Positions 7,957-15,421 of a DNA stretch of 64,000 bases are shown here, one piece after another. The notes under the pieces were generated by a model. That model was not told the origin of the DNA and searched no databases. It saw only the letters and a list, made by a program, of their open reading frames with translations. Where the stretch lies: the NCBI GenBank assembly GCA_004010935.1, contig CP026511.1, forward strand, positions 3,472,001 to 3,536,000, read 5' to 3'. The position numbers were made by a program, and so were the translations under genes. Source of the DNA: Pseudomonadaceae bacterium SI-3. Lineage in GTDB: Bacteria > Pseudomonadota > Gammaproteobacteria > Pseudomonadales > Pseudomonadaceae. The first letter of the stretch is position 1; every line of letters starts with the position of its first letter.

Positions 7957-9336
7957 ATGGCAGGCAACAGCTTCCGACTCAGACCGCGCTCCCCGGATGC
8001 CCACTGTCGAGAACCGATGCAGCGTCAGGAACGCTGGGTCAGGCGTCTAGTGGCCGCGATCTGTCTGGCCAGCCTGTGCACGAGCGCTCAAGCAGAGCTG
8101 ACGGCTGCGGAGTCCGACCCGGTCAAGTTGGGCTGGATGCAGGGCTTTCCGCCTCCTGCTGAAAAACTGATCGGCCAGCCGGACTCGAACTACTTCAGCT
8201 TTCCCAAGCTTCGCTGGACCGTGTGCCATATCCGCGAGCTGCTGCCCACCGAGGCCGTCAGCCGAGGGTTGGATGCACCGGCGCCATTACGCCAATCGCT
8301 CGACAGCAGCATCGATGCCGTCAGGTTTGTCCCCCTCGGCAGCCACGAGCCAATGACGTGGGAACAGTCACTGGCAGCGAACTACACCGACGGCATCATC
8401 GTGCTGCACCAGGGCCGTGTGGTCTACAAACGCTATGCCGGCTGCCTCAACGAGCAGCGCAAACACGCCGCGATGTCGATGACCAAGTCGCTGACCGGCC
8501 TGCTGGCCGAGATACTGGTTGCCGAAGGCACGCTCGATGATCAGGCCATGATGGCAAAGCTGGTTCCCGAGTTAGCCTCCAGCGCTTTCGGTGATGCCAC
8601 CGTACGGCAGGTCATGGACATGACCACGGCGCTCGACTTCAGCGAGGACTATGCCGATCCCAACGCGCAGATCTGGAGTTACAGCGCGGCGGCGAACCCA
8701 TTGCCCAAGCCTGCCGACTACAAAGGGCCGGTCGGTTATTACCAGTACCTGCAGACCGTTGCCAAGCGCGGTACCCACGGTGAGGCGTTCGGCTATCGGA
8801 CCGTCAACAGTGATGCACTGGGTTGGGTCATCGCCCGCGTGTCCGGCAAGGCCGTCAGTGAACTGGTCTCCGAACGGCTCTGGCGGCGCCTGGGCACCGA
8901 GCAGGACGCTTACTACACGGTCGATGCACTGGGTACGCCGTTTGCCGGCGGCGGTCTGAGCGCCGGCCTTCGGGACATGGCCAGGCTCGGGCAGTTGATG
9001 CTCGATGAGGGGCAACACGACGGAGCGCAATTGTTCCCTGCAGAAGTCGTTCGGACCATTCGCACCGGGGGTGATAAGCAGGTGTTCGCCAAAGCCGGAT
9101 ACAAGACGCTACCAGGCGGCAGCTATCGAGCGATGTGGTGGGTGCTGCACAACGCCAATGGCGCGTTCGCCGCTCGCGGTGTGCACGGGCAAACCCTCTA
9201 CATAGACCCGACAGCCGAAATGGTGATTGCCCGATTCGCCTCCCACCCCTCGGCCAAGAATGCGGACAATGACCCCACTTCGCTGCCGGCCTATCAGGCG
9301 CTAGCCGACCATCTCATGGAGAAAGCAAAGCGCTGA
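7957..9336 (+). CDS. Secreted serine hydrolase, beta-lactamase/NylB-like, 459 aa
   Basis: Class C beta-lactamase fold hydrolase. The SxxK motif is SMTK (in AAMSMTKSLTGLLAE), and a YxxVN segment (FGYRTVNSDALGW) supplies the second catalytic tyrosine. The N-terminal part (LGWMQGFPPPAEKLI, FPKLRWTVCHIRELLPT) is shared with 6-aminohexanoate-dimer hydrolase-like proteins. A signal peptide (RRLVAAICLASLCTSAQA) lies about 28 residues in. The first ATG has GAGGTGA six bases upstream, but the internal Met21 would give a more usual leader length. True substrate unknown; a bona fide beta-lactamase is unlikely. Confidence 0.82.
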   Translation: MAGNSFRLRPRSPDAHCREPMQRQERWVRRLVAAICLASLCTSAQAELTAAESDPVKLGWMQGFPPPAEKLIGQPDSNYFSFPKLRWTVCHIRELLPTEAVSRGLDAPAPLRQSLDSSIDAVRFVPLGSHEPMTWEQSLAANYTDGIIVLHQGRVVYKRYAGCLNEQRKHAAMSMTKSLTGLLAEILVAEGTLDDQAMMAKLVPELASSAFGDATVRQVMDMTTALDFSEDYADPNAQIWSYSAAANPLPKPADYKGPVGYYQYLQTVAKRGTHGEAFGYRTVNSDALGWVIARVSGKAVSELVSERLWRRLGTEQDAYYTVDALGTPFAGGGLSAGLRDMARLGQLMLDEGQHDGAQLFPAEVVRTIRTGGDKQVFAKAGYKTLPGGSYRAMWWVLHNANGAFAARGVHGQTLYIDPTAEMVIARFASHPSAKNADNDPTSLPAYQALADHLMEKAKR

Positions 9337-9340
9337 TCAG

Positions 9341-9368
9341 ATGGGGCGCAGCCTGTTGCGCCCCGTCT
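9341..9368. terminator. Hairpin between convergent genes
   Basis: Perfect stem GGGGCGCA/TGCGCCCC (9343-9350 and 9357-9364) with a 6-base loop, followed on the plus strand by GTCTTC. It lies just after the serine hydrolase stop codon and just before the stop of the converging anti-sigma gene. The T-run is weak, so termination strength is uncertain. Confidence 0.55.
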
Positions 9369-10106
9369 TCAAATGACCTTGGCCGCACGCCCGATGAACT
9401 GGATTGGCCCGGTCGGCAGCCCGGTCGGCGAGCCGGTCGGCTGTTCCAGCGTCAATTCGAATAGCTGGTTGGGCTGCAACGGCGGCAAATCGTCGAGGCG
9501 AATCCTTACCGGCTCACCCGGCTTGACCAAGCCGAGGGAGACCGGCGCCTGCCAACCTTCGGCCTTAGTCCAGAGTTGCAGGGCCTTGTCCGGCGGCAGT
9601 TCGGTGACACCCAGCGGTATCAGCTCGATTTCACGTGGTTGATTGCTGGCCTGCACGACCCAACCCGGTGAAAGGTCCTGTGGGGTGGCGAGCACAACGA
9701 GCCAGGTTGGCGACGGCGTAGGCGACAGGCGTGTCAGTAACACGACCCCAAGCACGAGCGTGGCGGCCATGCCGGCTGCAGCAAAACCACGCCACAGCGA
9801 CAGGCTTTCCCACCAGCTGTTCGGGCGGGCGGGTACAGCCGGAGCGGCCTGGCGACTCGTCTCGTCCAGGCTGCGCTCGATTCGATTCCACAAGCGCGGC
9901 GAGGGCGTTTGCGGTTCGACCAGATCGGTCAGGTAGAGCAGCCGCGCTTCCCAGTAATCGACTGCTGCTTGCAACTCAGGCTCTACAGCGAGGCGCTTTT
10001 CGACCGCTTCCCTGTCTTCTGCAGAGAGGGTTCCAATCACATATTCGCCGGCGAGTTCGTGCAGGGCCTCGTTCGGACCCTTGGGTTCGTTGTTCATCCG
10101 ATGCAC
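9369..10106 (-). CDS. Anti-sigma factor, RskA/anti-sigma-K type, 245 aa
   Basis: The N-terminal zinc-less anti-sigma domain (residues about 10-75: ELAGEYVIGTLSAEDREAVE, then WEARLLYLTDLVEP) is cytoplasmic and should bind the adjacent sigma factor. One transmembrane helix (LWRGFAAAGMAATLVLGVVLL) leads to a periplasmic RskA C-terminal domain (LSPGWVVQASNQPREIELI, followed by DKALQLWTKAEG). The start overlaps the sigma gene by 13 bp, as is usual for sigma/anti-sigma pairs. The periplasmic domain probably senses an envelope signal. Confidence 0.87.
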   Translation of the reverse strand: MHRMNNEPKGPNEALHELAGEYVIGTLSAEDREAVEKRLAVEPELQAAVDYWEARLLYLTDLVEPQTPSPRLWNRIERSLDETSRQAAPAVPARPNSWWESLSLWRGFAAAGMAATLVLGVVLLTRLSPTPSPTWLVVLATPQDLSPGWVVQASNQPREIELIPLGVTELPPDKALQLWTKAEGWQAPVSLGLVKPGEPVRIRLDDLPPLQPNQLFELTLEQPTGSPTGLPTGPIQFIGRAAKVI

Positions 10107-10666
10107 TCACGAAGGGCGGTCAGGCTGCGGCGAATCCAGGCTTTTACCGTACCCAGTGGCGCACCCAGGCGCTGGGCGATTTCCTGATGCGAATAGCCGT
10201 CGACGTAGGCGTGAAACACGCAATTGCGACGCACCGGTTCGAGTTGTTCGAGACAGGCTTCGATCCTGCCGGGGTTTACCCGCCAATCGAAGGCGTCGGT
10301 TTGTTCCTGCCAACCATCGATGGCGGCGTGCTCCATGTCGCCCTCCTCGTCCGGTTCCATCTGGACGTGGCGGGCGTTGTTACGTACGGCATTTAGCGCC
10401 AGATGGCGGGTCAGGCTGAAGATCCAGCCGCGAGCCGAGCCACGCGCCTGGTCGTACGTACCGGCCTTGTTCCAGATGCGGATGAAGGCGTCGTGAACGA
10501 TGTCTTCGGCCAGGGCCACATCTCGCACAATGCGCTGAACGACGCCGAGCAGTCGCGGGCTTTCCTGCTCGTAAAGCTGCTGCAATGCCGATCGTTCGCC
10601 ACGTGCGCAAGCGCGCAGGGCCGCTTCGTAATCGAACAAGGGGGGTTGCGACACGGTATCTGCCAT
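10094..10666 (-). CDS. ECF sigma-70 factor, 190 aa
   Basis: Region 2 (LQQLYEQESPRLLGVVQRIV through ARGWIFSLTRHLALNAVRN) and region 4 (RRNCVFHAYVDGYSHQEIAQ, then GTVKAWIRRSLTALREC) are both complete. The start at MADTVSQPPLF was chosen because ECF factors begin close to region 2. Upstream ATGs (for example at 10735) remain possible, and none has a good ribosome binding site. Operon order is DUF3455 gene, sigma, anti-sigma. Control should be by the overlapping membrane anti-sigma factor. Confidence 0.88.
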   Translation of the reverse strand: MADTVSQPPLFDYEAALRACARGERSALQQLYEQESPRLLGVVQRIVRDVALAEDIVHDAFIRIWNKAGTYDQARGSARGWIFSLTRHLALNAVRNNARHVQMEPDEEGDMEHAAIDGWQEQTDAFDWRVNPGRIEACLEQLEPVRRNCVFHAYVDGYSHQEIAQRLGAPLGTVKAWIRRSLTALRECIG

Positions 10667-10766
10667 TGGCTGGTTATCGACACCCCCGACGCATACGGGC
10701 CGGGGAGTCAGAGCATAGAAGCGATCAGCGCTCATATCGAGCGGCTTTTCACCCACTGCGCGTTGC

Positions 10767-11297
10767 TCACTTGTTGGCCCAGAACAGGTAGTCGGCCTGG
10801 TAATCAACGATCTGGCGCTCGCCCTCGTTGGCCGCTTCGCATGTTTTGGCCGGCGCTACGCCACCCTTGGTCGCGACGCGCTGGATGTAAGTGACACCTG
10901 TCATGGCGCCCTTACCTTCAGCCGGGTTGGCCTTGACCAGCTGATGAGGAATGTTGCCGTCGCCGGCTGGCGCAATGGCGACCTGAGTACCGGTCACCTT
11001 GGAGCCATCCATCGCTTCCCAGGTTGCAGGTGGGCCGTAGTATTTGCCGACCTGCTTGCCGCTGCGGTCGTTGAGCGCCGCTTTCGGCCCCATGAAGACC
11101 CAGGCCATCTGGCCGGGCATGTCGGTCTTGGCTTGGCATTCATAGGTGATCTGGCCGACGCCAACCGTTTCCATGGCGACCTTGTGGCCGTCCGGTACGC
11201 GCACGGCTTCAGGTACGTCCATCTGGGCGAAGGCGCTGGCAGAACAGCCAATGGCCAGTGTCAGACCGGTCAGGCAGAGGATCTTTTTCGCGTCCAT
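10767..11297 (-). CDS. DUF3455 secreted protein, 176 aa
   Basis: Signal peptide MDAKKILCLTGLTLAIGCSASAFA, then a DUF3455 domain: VPDGHKVAMETVGVGQITYE, YYGPPATWEAMDGSKVTG and the C-terminal ADYLFW. The start has GGAG ten bases upstream. Function unknown. The gene precedes the ECF sigma/anti-sigma pair on the same strand, about 100 bp from it, and is a plausible target or partner of that regulon (inference). The protein has two conserved Cys in the mature part (YECQAK, AKTCEA). Confidence 0.85.
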   Translation of the reverse strand: MDAKKILCLTGLTLAIGCSASAFAQMDVPEAVRVPDGHKVAMETVGVGQITYECQAKTDMPGQMAWVFMGPKAALNDRSGKQVGKYYGPPATWEAMDGSKVTGTQVAIAPAGDGNIPHQLVKANPAEGKGAMTGVTYIQRVATKGGVAPAKTCEAANEGERQIVDYQADYLFWANK

Positions 11298-11468
11298 TTT
11301 TGGTGTCTCCGGGTAGTGATCAGATTGGGCGGCCAAGCAGCCGCTACCTGTACTACCCGTCAGGCAGACGATTGGATGCAGTGAGTTTGAAAAATAATCT
11401 GCTTAGCTTTGCGCATGACCAGTCGCGCCGATGCCGAACTGCCTTTCTACATTCGCAGAGAACACGCG

Positions 11469-11749
11469 ATGCCCTATCTGACCACCCTGGAATTCCCAAC
11501 CATCGATCGGCAACGCTATGACGCGCTCAGTGCAACGCTCGCATCGAGCGGCCCGCCGTCCGGCATCCTGTTTCACTCATGTGCTGCCGTGCCCCATGGC
11601 CGGCGCATCACCGATCTGTGGGAGAGCGCAACCGCTTCGATCGGTTCGTCGACGTATCGCTCCTGCCCGCCACCCGCGCATTGGGCTGGCCAGAGCCGTC
11701 GCGCAGGGAATGTATAGCCACGTATCACGCAGGCATGGTTCAGCGCTGA
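11469..11749 (+). pseudogene. Frameshifted small protein gene (ABM-like dimeric domain)
   Basis: The frame starting MPYLTTLEFPTIDRQRYDAL reads sensibly to ITDLWESA. Sense then continues in the next frame as RFDRFVDVSLLPATRALGWP and PEPSRRECIATYHAGMVQR to a TGA at 11747-11749. Restoring one base near 11632 (GCA-GAC-CGC instead of GCA-ACC-GCT) would give an intact protein of about 93 residues. This resembles small dimeric alpha/beta-barrel proteins with an LWES...FDRF...RALGWPxPxR pattern. The lesion is either a real mutation or a sequencing error. Confidence 0.65.
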
Positions 11750-11878
11750 ATGAAGAATCGCCTGAAGAAAAAGACGGCTGGTTGTCGATTTGGCTGGGCT
11801 CAGAACGACTAGGGATTAGTGCCGGCGGATGGGTTGATGCCGACTTGGCCGTCCTTAACTCACAGAGGAACCGAAGCG

Positions 11879-12298
11879 ATGCGATTCATGGTGATGATCA
11901 AGGCCAACGCGCAAACCGAAGCGGGCGAGATGCCCAGCGAGGATGTTCTTGCAGCCATGGGCCGTTACAACGAAACCCTGGCCAATGCGGGCGTGCTGCT
12001 TGGTGGCGAAGGCTTACACCCCAGCAGCCGAGGTGCGCGGGTGCGTTTCAACGACGGCCAGTGCTCGGTCGTGGATGGCCCCTTCCTCGAGACCCGCGAG
12101 CTAATTGCAGGTTTCTGGCTATTCCAGACGGCCTCGTTGCAGGACGCCATCGATTGGGTAAAGCGCTGCCCGGTATCGGCCGTCGGTGAGTCGGAAATCG
12201 AAATCCGACAGGTGTTCGAAGCCGAGGACTTCGGGGCGGAATTCACCGCCGAATTACGCGAGCAAGAAGAACGCCTACGCGCGCAAATCAACCACTAA
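11879..12298 (+). CDS. YciI/DGPF-domain protein, 139 aa
   Basis: MRFMVMIKANAQTEAGEMPS starts the protein, with GAGGA upstream. The later block VRFNDGQCSVVDGPFLETRE contains the DGPF motif of YCII-related proteins, small dimeric ferredoxin-like proteins with a proposed His/Asp active site. It is 18 bp upstream of a PhnB-like glyoxalase-fold gene, the pairing commonly seen beside ECF sigma genes in proteobacteria. Function unknown. Confidence 0.88.
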   Translation: MRFMVMIKANAQTEAGEMPSEDVLAAMGRYNETLANAGVLLGGEGLHPSSRGARVRFNDGQCSVVDGPFLETRELIAGFWLFQTASLQDAIDWVKRCPVSAVGESEIEIRQVFEAEDFGAEFTAELREQEERLRAQINH

Positions 12299-12316
12299 CC
12301 GCACCAGGAGAATCGA

Positions 12317-12736
12317 ATGAAAATTACCCCTTACCTCACCTTCGACGGTCAGGCACGTGACGCCTTTACGCTGTATCAGCAGGTACTCGGCGGCGAACTG
12401 GAAATGATGACTTTTGCACAAGCGCCTGACGCTGGGCACTTCCCGGCGGAACATCGCGACCGAATCATGCATGTCTGTCTGAGCCTCGGCGAATTCTCGC
12501 TCATGGCGTCGGATACCATGCCGGAAGATCCCGCTTGTGGCGGAGGACCATACGAAGGCATTAAGGGTTGCTCGATCTCATTGCACCCCGAAAGCATCGC
12601 CGAGAGTGAACGCCTATTCACAGCGCTTTCGGAGGGCGGGCAGGTTGTGATGCCCCTGGAGAAAACTTTCTGGGCCGAGCGTTTCGGCATGTTTATCGAC
12701 CGCTTCGGCGTGTCCTGGATGATCAACTGCGCTTAG
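12317..12736 (+). CDS. VOC family protein, PhnB-like, 139 aa
   Basis: Glyoxalase/bleomycin-resistance fold: MKITPYLTFDGQARDAFTLY, LGGELEMMTFAQAP, IMHVCLSLGEFSLMASDTMP and the C-terminal KTFWAERFGMFIDRFGVSWM are the conserved blocks of PhnB-like proteins (E. coli PhnB itself has no proven enzyme activity). AGGAG precedes the ATG. Second gene of a pair with the YciI-type gene. Confidence 0.9.
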   Translation: MKITPYLTFDGQARDAFTLYQQVLGGELEMMTFAQAPDAGHFPAEHRDRIMHVCLSLGEFSLMASDTMPEDPACGGGPYEGIKGCSISLHPESIAESERLFTALSEGGQVVMPLEKTFWAERFGMFIDRFGVSWMINCA

Positions 12737-12793
12737 TGGCAAGCAGCCATCCCCTCGACTCATTCGAACGGATTTGTCCAGTCTTATAGCAGC

Positions 12794-12828
12794 AAAATTA
12801 TCTAAAAAACCCGTTGACAGATAATTTT
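12794..12828. repeat. 10-bp inverted repeat AAAATTATCT/AGATAATTTT
   Basis: Perfect 10-bp arms at 12794-12803 and 12819-12828 separated by 15 bp, in an AT-rich patch of an otherwise GC-rich genome. The right arm runs into the first DnaA box. A TTGACA hexamer (12814-12819) lies between the arms. This could be a cruciform, an operator or an unwinding element. Confidence 0.75.
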
Positions 12829-12835
12829 ATGCACA
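12827..12835 (+). promoter_or_regulatory. DnaA box TTATGCACA
   Basis: Exact match to the DnaA-box consensus TTATNCACA, at the edge of the AT-rich inverted repeat. The first of three such boxes within about 200 bp of non-coding DNA. Confidence 0.7.
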
Positions 12836-12896
12836 TAAGACCCGGCCGGATTGGCTCTGCTCGCGAGGGTGTGGCAAGCGCCAGACTAAACAAACC

Positions 12897-12909
12897 TAAG
12901 TTATTGATT
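12897..12909 (-). promoter_or_regulatory. IHF consensus site
   Basis: The minus strand reads AATCAATAACTTA, an exact match to WATCAANNNNTTR. It sits between DnaA box 1 and the box pair, and overlaps a 7-bp inverted repeat (TATTGAT/ATCAATA). IHF bending between DnaA boxes is characteristic of origins and of the E. coli datA and DARS2 loci. Confidence 0.55.
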
Positions 12910-13006
12910 AAAAAGGCTTTATCAATACTGGGCAAAAACTCGTCGATCTGTTCTGAGCCGCGCCAGATGGGCGTTTGAGCAAGTCATCCAATATATGTTC
13001 ACAGTG

Positions 13007-13029
13007 TTATCCACAGCTTTTGTGGATAA
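13007..13029. promoter_or_regulatory. Inverted pair of DnaA boxes
   Basis: TTATCCACA at 13007-13015 on the plus strand and TGTGGATAA at 13021-13029, the same box on the minus strand, separated by 5 bp. Both are perfect, strong-affinity consensus. With the box at 12827 this makes three sites in a stretch with no convincing gene. Confidence 0.75.
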
Positions 13030-13391
13030 CACACCACTCCCCAAGCACACCGGGGCTTAGCGGTCGCCGGCCACACCCTTACCCTTTAATTGTTACAGTT
13101 TTGCCGACCATGCCGTGGAGCCTTTCTGGGGACTCAACCAGGGAAGCTACTTCGGCTTTTGCCGACGTATTGCCGATTTGGCTATGTACGCTCGTCTTAG
13201 CGGTAGTGCTATTTCCCCAGTGCGTTGGTTCGCTGCGCTGAAGACGCGACGACGGATATCACGCCTTCACGGTTGTGACCACGGACAAGGGTTGCAAGCC
13301 GTATGGGATGGGCAGGCGCTTTCACCCGACCCTATCTACCTGTCCAATCAGCGAGCCGTGGACTGAACGCGCAAGCAACGGCCTGATCAGG
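13030..13391. other. Remainder of non-coding stretch 12737-13391
   Basis: No supported gene. A frame from GTG at 13115 to 13366 (starting VEPFWGLNQGSYFGF) has moderately protein-like composition, but there is no ribosome binding site and no family was recognised. A gene remnant is possible. Confidence 0.4.
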
Positions 13392-13568
13392 TCAGTGGCC
13401 TCGACGGCGGAGGCCTAGCAGCATCAACACCAAGCCTGTCGCCAGAAAGCCGGGCGCCATCCATAGAAAGGTTTTCGTCTCCGACGCAAGGCCAATCGCC
13501 AGGCAAGCAACTCCTGAGACGAGCAGAGGGATGGCCGGCGTAAGGCAGGACATCGTGTGGCGCTGCAT
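13392..13568 (-). CDS. Small membrane protein, 58 aa
   Basis: The ATG (MQRHTMSCLTPAIPLL) has AGGAG five bases upstream. Two hydrophobic helices (IPLLVSGVACLAIGLA and FLWMAPGFLATGLVLMLLGL) are followed by a basic RRRGH tail, so both termini probably face the cytoplasm. No family recognised. It is read in the same direction as the Mut7-C gene, but a gap of about 50 bp and an own ribosome binding site leave operon membership open. Confidence 0.6.
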   Translation of the reverse strand: MQRHTMSCLTPAIPLLVSGVACLAIGLASETKTFLWMAPGFLATGLVLMLLGLRRRGH

Positions 13569-13618
13569 GGTCGGCTCCTGAGGGGTTGGGGACAACATTA
13601 ACCGATACGAAAGGAGCA

Positions 13619-14362
13619 CTAGTCAACGAGCGTCAGGGAATCGAGCAAGGCCCGCATGTCCTGCCAGTGCGTGCCTTCCCAGAAAATCCGATCACATTGA
13701 TCGCAGCCCAAAAAACGCTCATGGCGCGCCTGCACCCGCGGCGGCACGCGATCGAGTATGGCCTCCTTGTCCACCGGATGCAGTGGTACGTTGCAGCTCA
13801 GACACAGGCTGAAGGGCCGGGCATGGCTGGCCAGATCGAGCCGTTGGTAGAGTTCGCGTAGCTGGTCCTGAGGTTTGATTGCATGTACATAGCAGCCATG
13901 CAGCACCAGCCGATGCATCAGCAGCGCACGGTCGCGGGTCAGCAGCGCACGGCGTTCACGGTTGGCCAGCTCTGCCATTGCCGCATCTTCAAAATTGTTG
14001 TCGTAGAGCGTGTCGAAGCCAGCCATTCGCAGCAGCCGCGCCAGACCTCCGAGGTGGGCATCGGCCACGAAGCGGGGCGGACCCGGCGGCAAGGGTTCAG
14101 TGGCGGTCAGGGAGCCGATATCCAACTGTTCGAACTTGGGATACACGGCGATTCGGTCACCCGCCTCGATTGGCCAGTCAAGGCCAGCCGGCGCGCCATT
14201 GACTAGGACTAGCGCCACCTCGGTATGCGGTACGCCGAGGGCTTCTATCATGTGCTTGGTGGTGGCCGACTCGGCGCAGGAACAGCGAAACGCCTGCCCG
14301 CGACGCTCGACGGCAAGGAATGCGTTCAACCTGGCATAGAAGCGAAACGTTGCATTCGTCAT
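13619..14362 (-). CDS. Mut7-C RNase domain protein with ubiquitin-like N-terminus, 247 aa
   Basis: Residues 1-80 form a ubiquitin/ThiS-like beta-grasp region (FRFYARLNAFL, ALVLVNGAPAGLDWPIEAGD, RIAVYPKFE). The second half is a Mut7-C domain: PPRFVADAHLGGLARLLRMA, LLTRDRALL with the PIN-like acidic residues, and a zinc-ribbon CLSCNVPLHPVDK with a partner CDQC. The domain pair is annotated as a putative RNA-processing nuclease in many proteobacteria. The start at MTNATFRFYARL is preferred over the longer frame. Confidence 0.85.
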   Translation of the reverse strand: MTNATFRFYARLNAFLAVERRGQAFRCSCAESATTKHMIEALGVPHTEVALVLVNGAPAGLDWPIEAGDRIAVYPKFEQLDIGSLTATEPLPPGPPRFVADAHLGGLARLLRMAGFDTLYDNNFEDAAMAELANRERRALLTRDRALLMHRLVLHGCYVHAIKPQDQLRELYQRLDLASHARPFSLCLSCNVPLHPVDKEAILDRVPPRVQARHERFLGCDQCDRIFWEGTHWQDMRALLDSLTLVD

Positions 14363-14438
14363 GGTATCTGGGCACCGCCAACCGCGCATGCTCTGCCAAG
14401 AATTGCGCGGCGCGTGTCACTCCCGAAAAAGCGATAGG

Positions 14439-15221
14439 TCAGATTAGCTTATAGCCGATCATCGCCAACATGACTGCCAAGCAAGGTCGTAACACCCCTT
14501 CCGGCACCCGGCCGGACAGGTTGCTGCCCAAATAAATGCCCGGCAACGAGCCTATCAGCAGGTAGCTCAGAATGGTCCAGTCCATGTTGCCCATGCTGGC
14601 GTGACCCAGCCCGGCTACCAGCGTCAATGGCACCGCATGGGCGATCTCAGTCCCCACCAGGCGGCGCGTGGCGAGCAAGGGGTAAAGGAAGAACAGCGCC
14701 ACTGTACCCAGCGCACCGGCGCCTATCGAAGTCAGCGTGACCATTGCGCCAAGCACAACGCCCACAGCTAAGGTCAGGATGTTCAACCCGCGCGGCGATA
14801 GCCGGGGGGTCGGGCCTGACAAGCGAGCTGCCACAGCGAGCAGTTGCTTCTTGAACAGCACAGCCAGCGCCGTGAGTACCAGCACGATGCCAAGGGAGTG
14901 TTTGATGATCGCGTTGAGCGCATCCTGGTCCGTGTGCAGCCCTTTCAACAGCCACAGCGTCAGCGCTGCGGCCGGCACACTGCCCAGCGCCAGCCAGCCG
15001 GTAATGCTCCAGTCGATGTTTCGATTCTTCTGGTGTACCCAGACGCCGCCGGCTTTGGTGATCGCTGCGTAGAGCAGGTCGGTGCCCACGGCCGCAGCCG
15101 GGTTGACGCCGAACCACAACAGGATCGGCGTCATCAGCGAGCCACCGCCTACACCGGTCATGCCAACGATAAAGCCAACCAGCAGGCCGGCTACAACAAA
15201 GCCGATTACACCGAATTCCAT
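14439..15221 (-). CDS. TauE/SafE family (TSUP) permease, 260 aa
   Basis: About eight transmembrane helices, with the TSUP signature GLLVGFIVGMTGVGGGSLMT near the N-terminus and its second-repeat counterpart MVTLTSIGAGALGTVALFFL. Members export sulfite, sulfoacetate or related anions. The start MEFGVIGFVVAG is chosen because the only upstream alternative is a TTG. It is a single gene, divergent from rnz. The substrate cannot be inferred. Confidence 0.87.
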   Translation of the reverse strand: MEFGVIGFVVAGLLVGFIVGMTGVGGGSLMTPILLWFGVNPAAAVGTDLLYAAITKAGGVWVHQKNRNIDWSITGWLALGSVPAAALTLWLLKGLHTDQDALNAIIKHSLGIVLVLTALAVLFKKQLLAVAARLSGPTPRLSPRGLNILTLAVGVVLGAMVTLTSIGAGALGTVALFFLYPLLATRRLVGTEIAHAVPLTLVAGLGHASMGNMDWTILSYLLIGSLPGIYLGSNLSGRVPEGVLRPCLAVMLAMIGYKLI

Positions 15222-15421
15222 GCGAACGTCCGATTCAAGGCACACAGGCCGTGTCAAAGGCCAGCAGCATAACGGTCCGAACTAGCAATCCTTAATATAA
15301 GTTCGTGCTTTCTTAGTAGCTAAAAGATATATGAACCCGGCAAGGTGCCCCGGTCGGGTGCAGGTTTCTCCGCCGGCACTCGGCCGCCATACTGACGCGA
15401 CGACTACGCACGAGCATTACC

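Noticed and set aside
7957..9336. Antibiotic-resistance beta-lactamase
   Set aside because: The fold and SxxK motif fit, but the N-terminal extension and YxxVN context match NylB-like esterases/hydrolases rather than class C resistance enzymes.
11518..12189. 223-aa plus-strand frame across the pseudogene and YciI gene
   Set aside because: Arg/Gly/Pro-rich shadow frame; the YciI-type product in another frame has a clear family motif and ribosome binding site.
12794..13029. Chromosomal replication origin (oriC)
   Set aside because: The DnaA boxes are real, but no dnaA, dnaN, rpmH or parAB genes are nearby and there are only three boxes, so a regulatory DnaA-binding locus is the more modest reading.
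13115..13366. Protein-coding gene starting VEPFWGLNQGSYFGF
   Set aside because: No ribosome binding site, no recognised family and an overlapping open frame of similar quality; kept only as a possible remnant.
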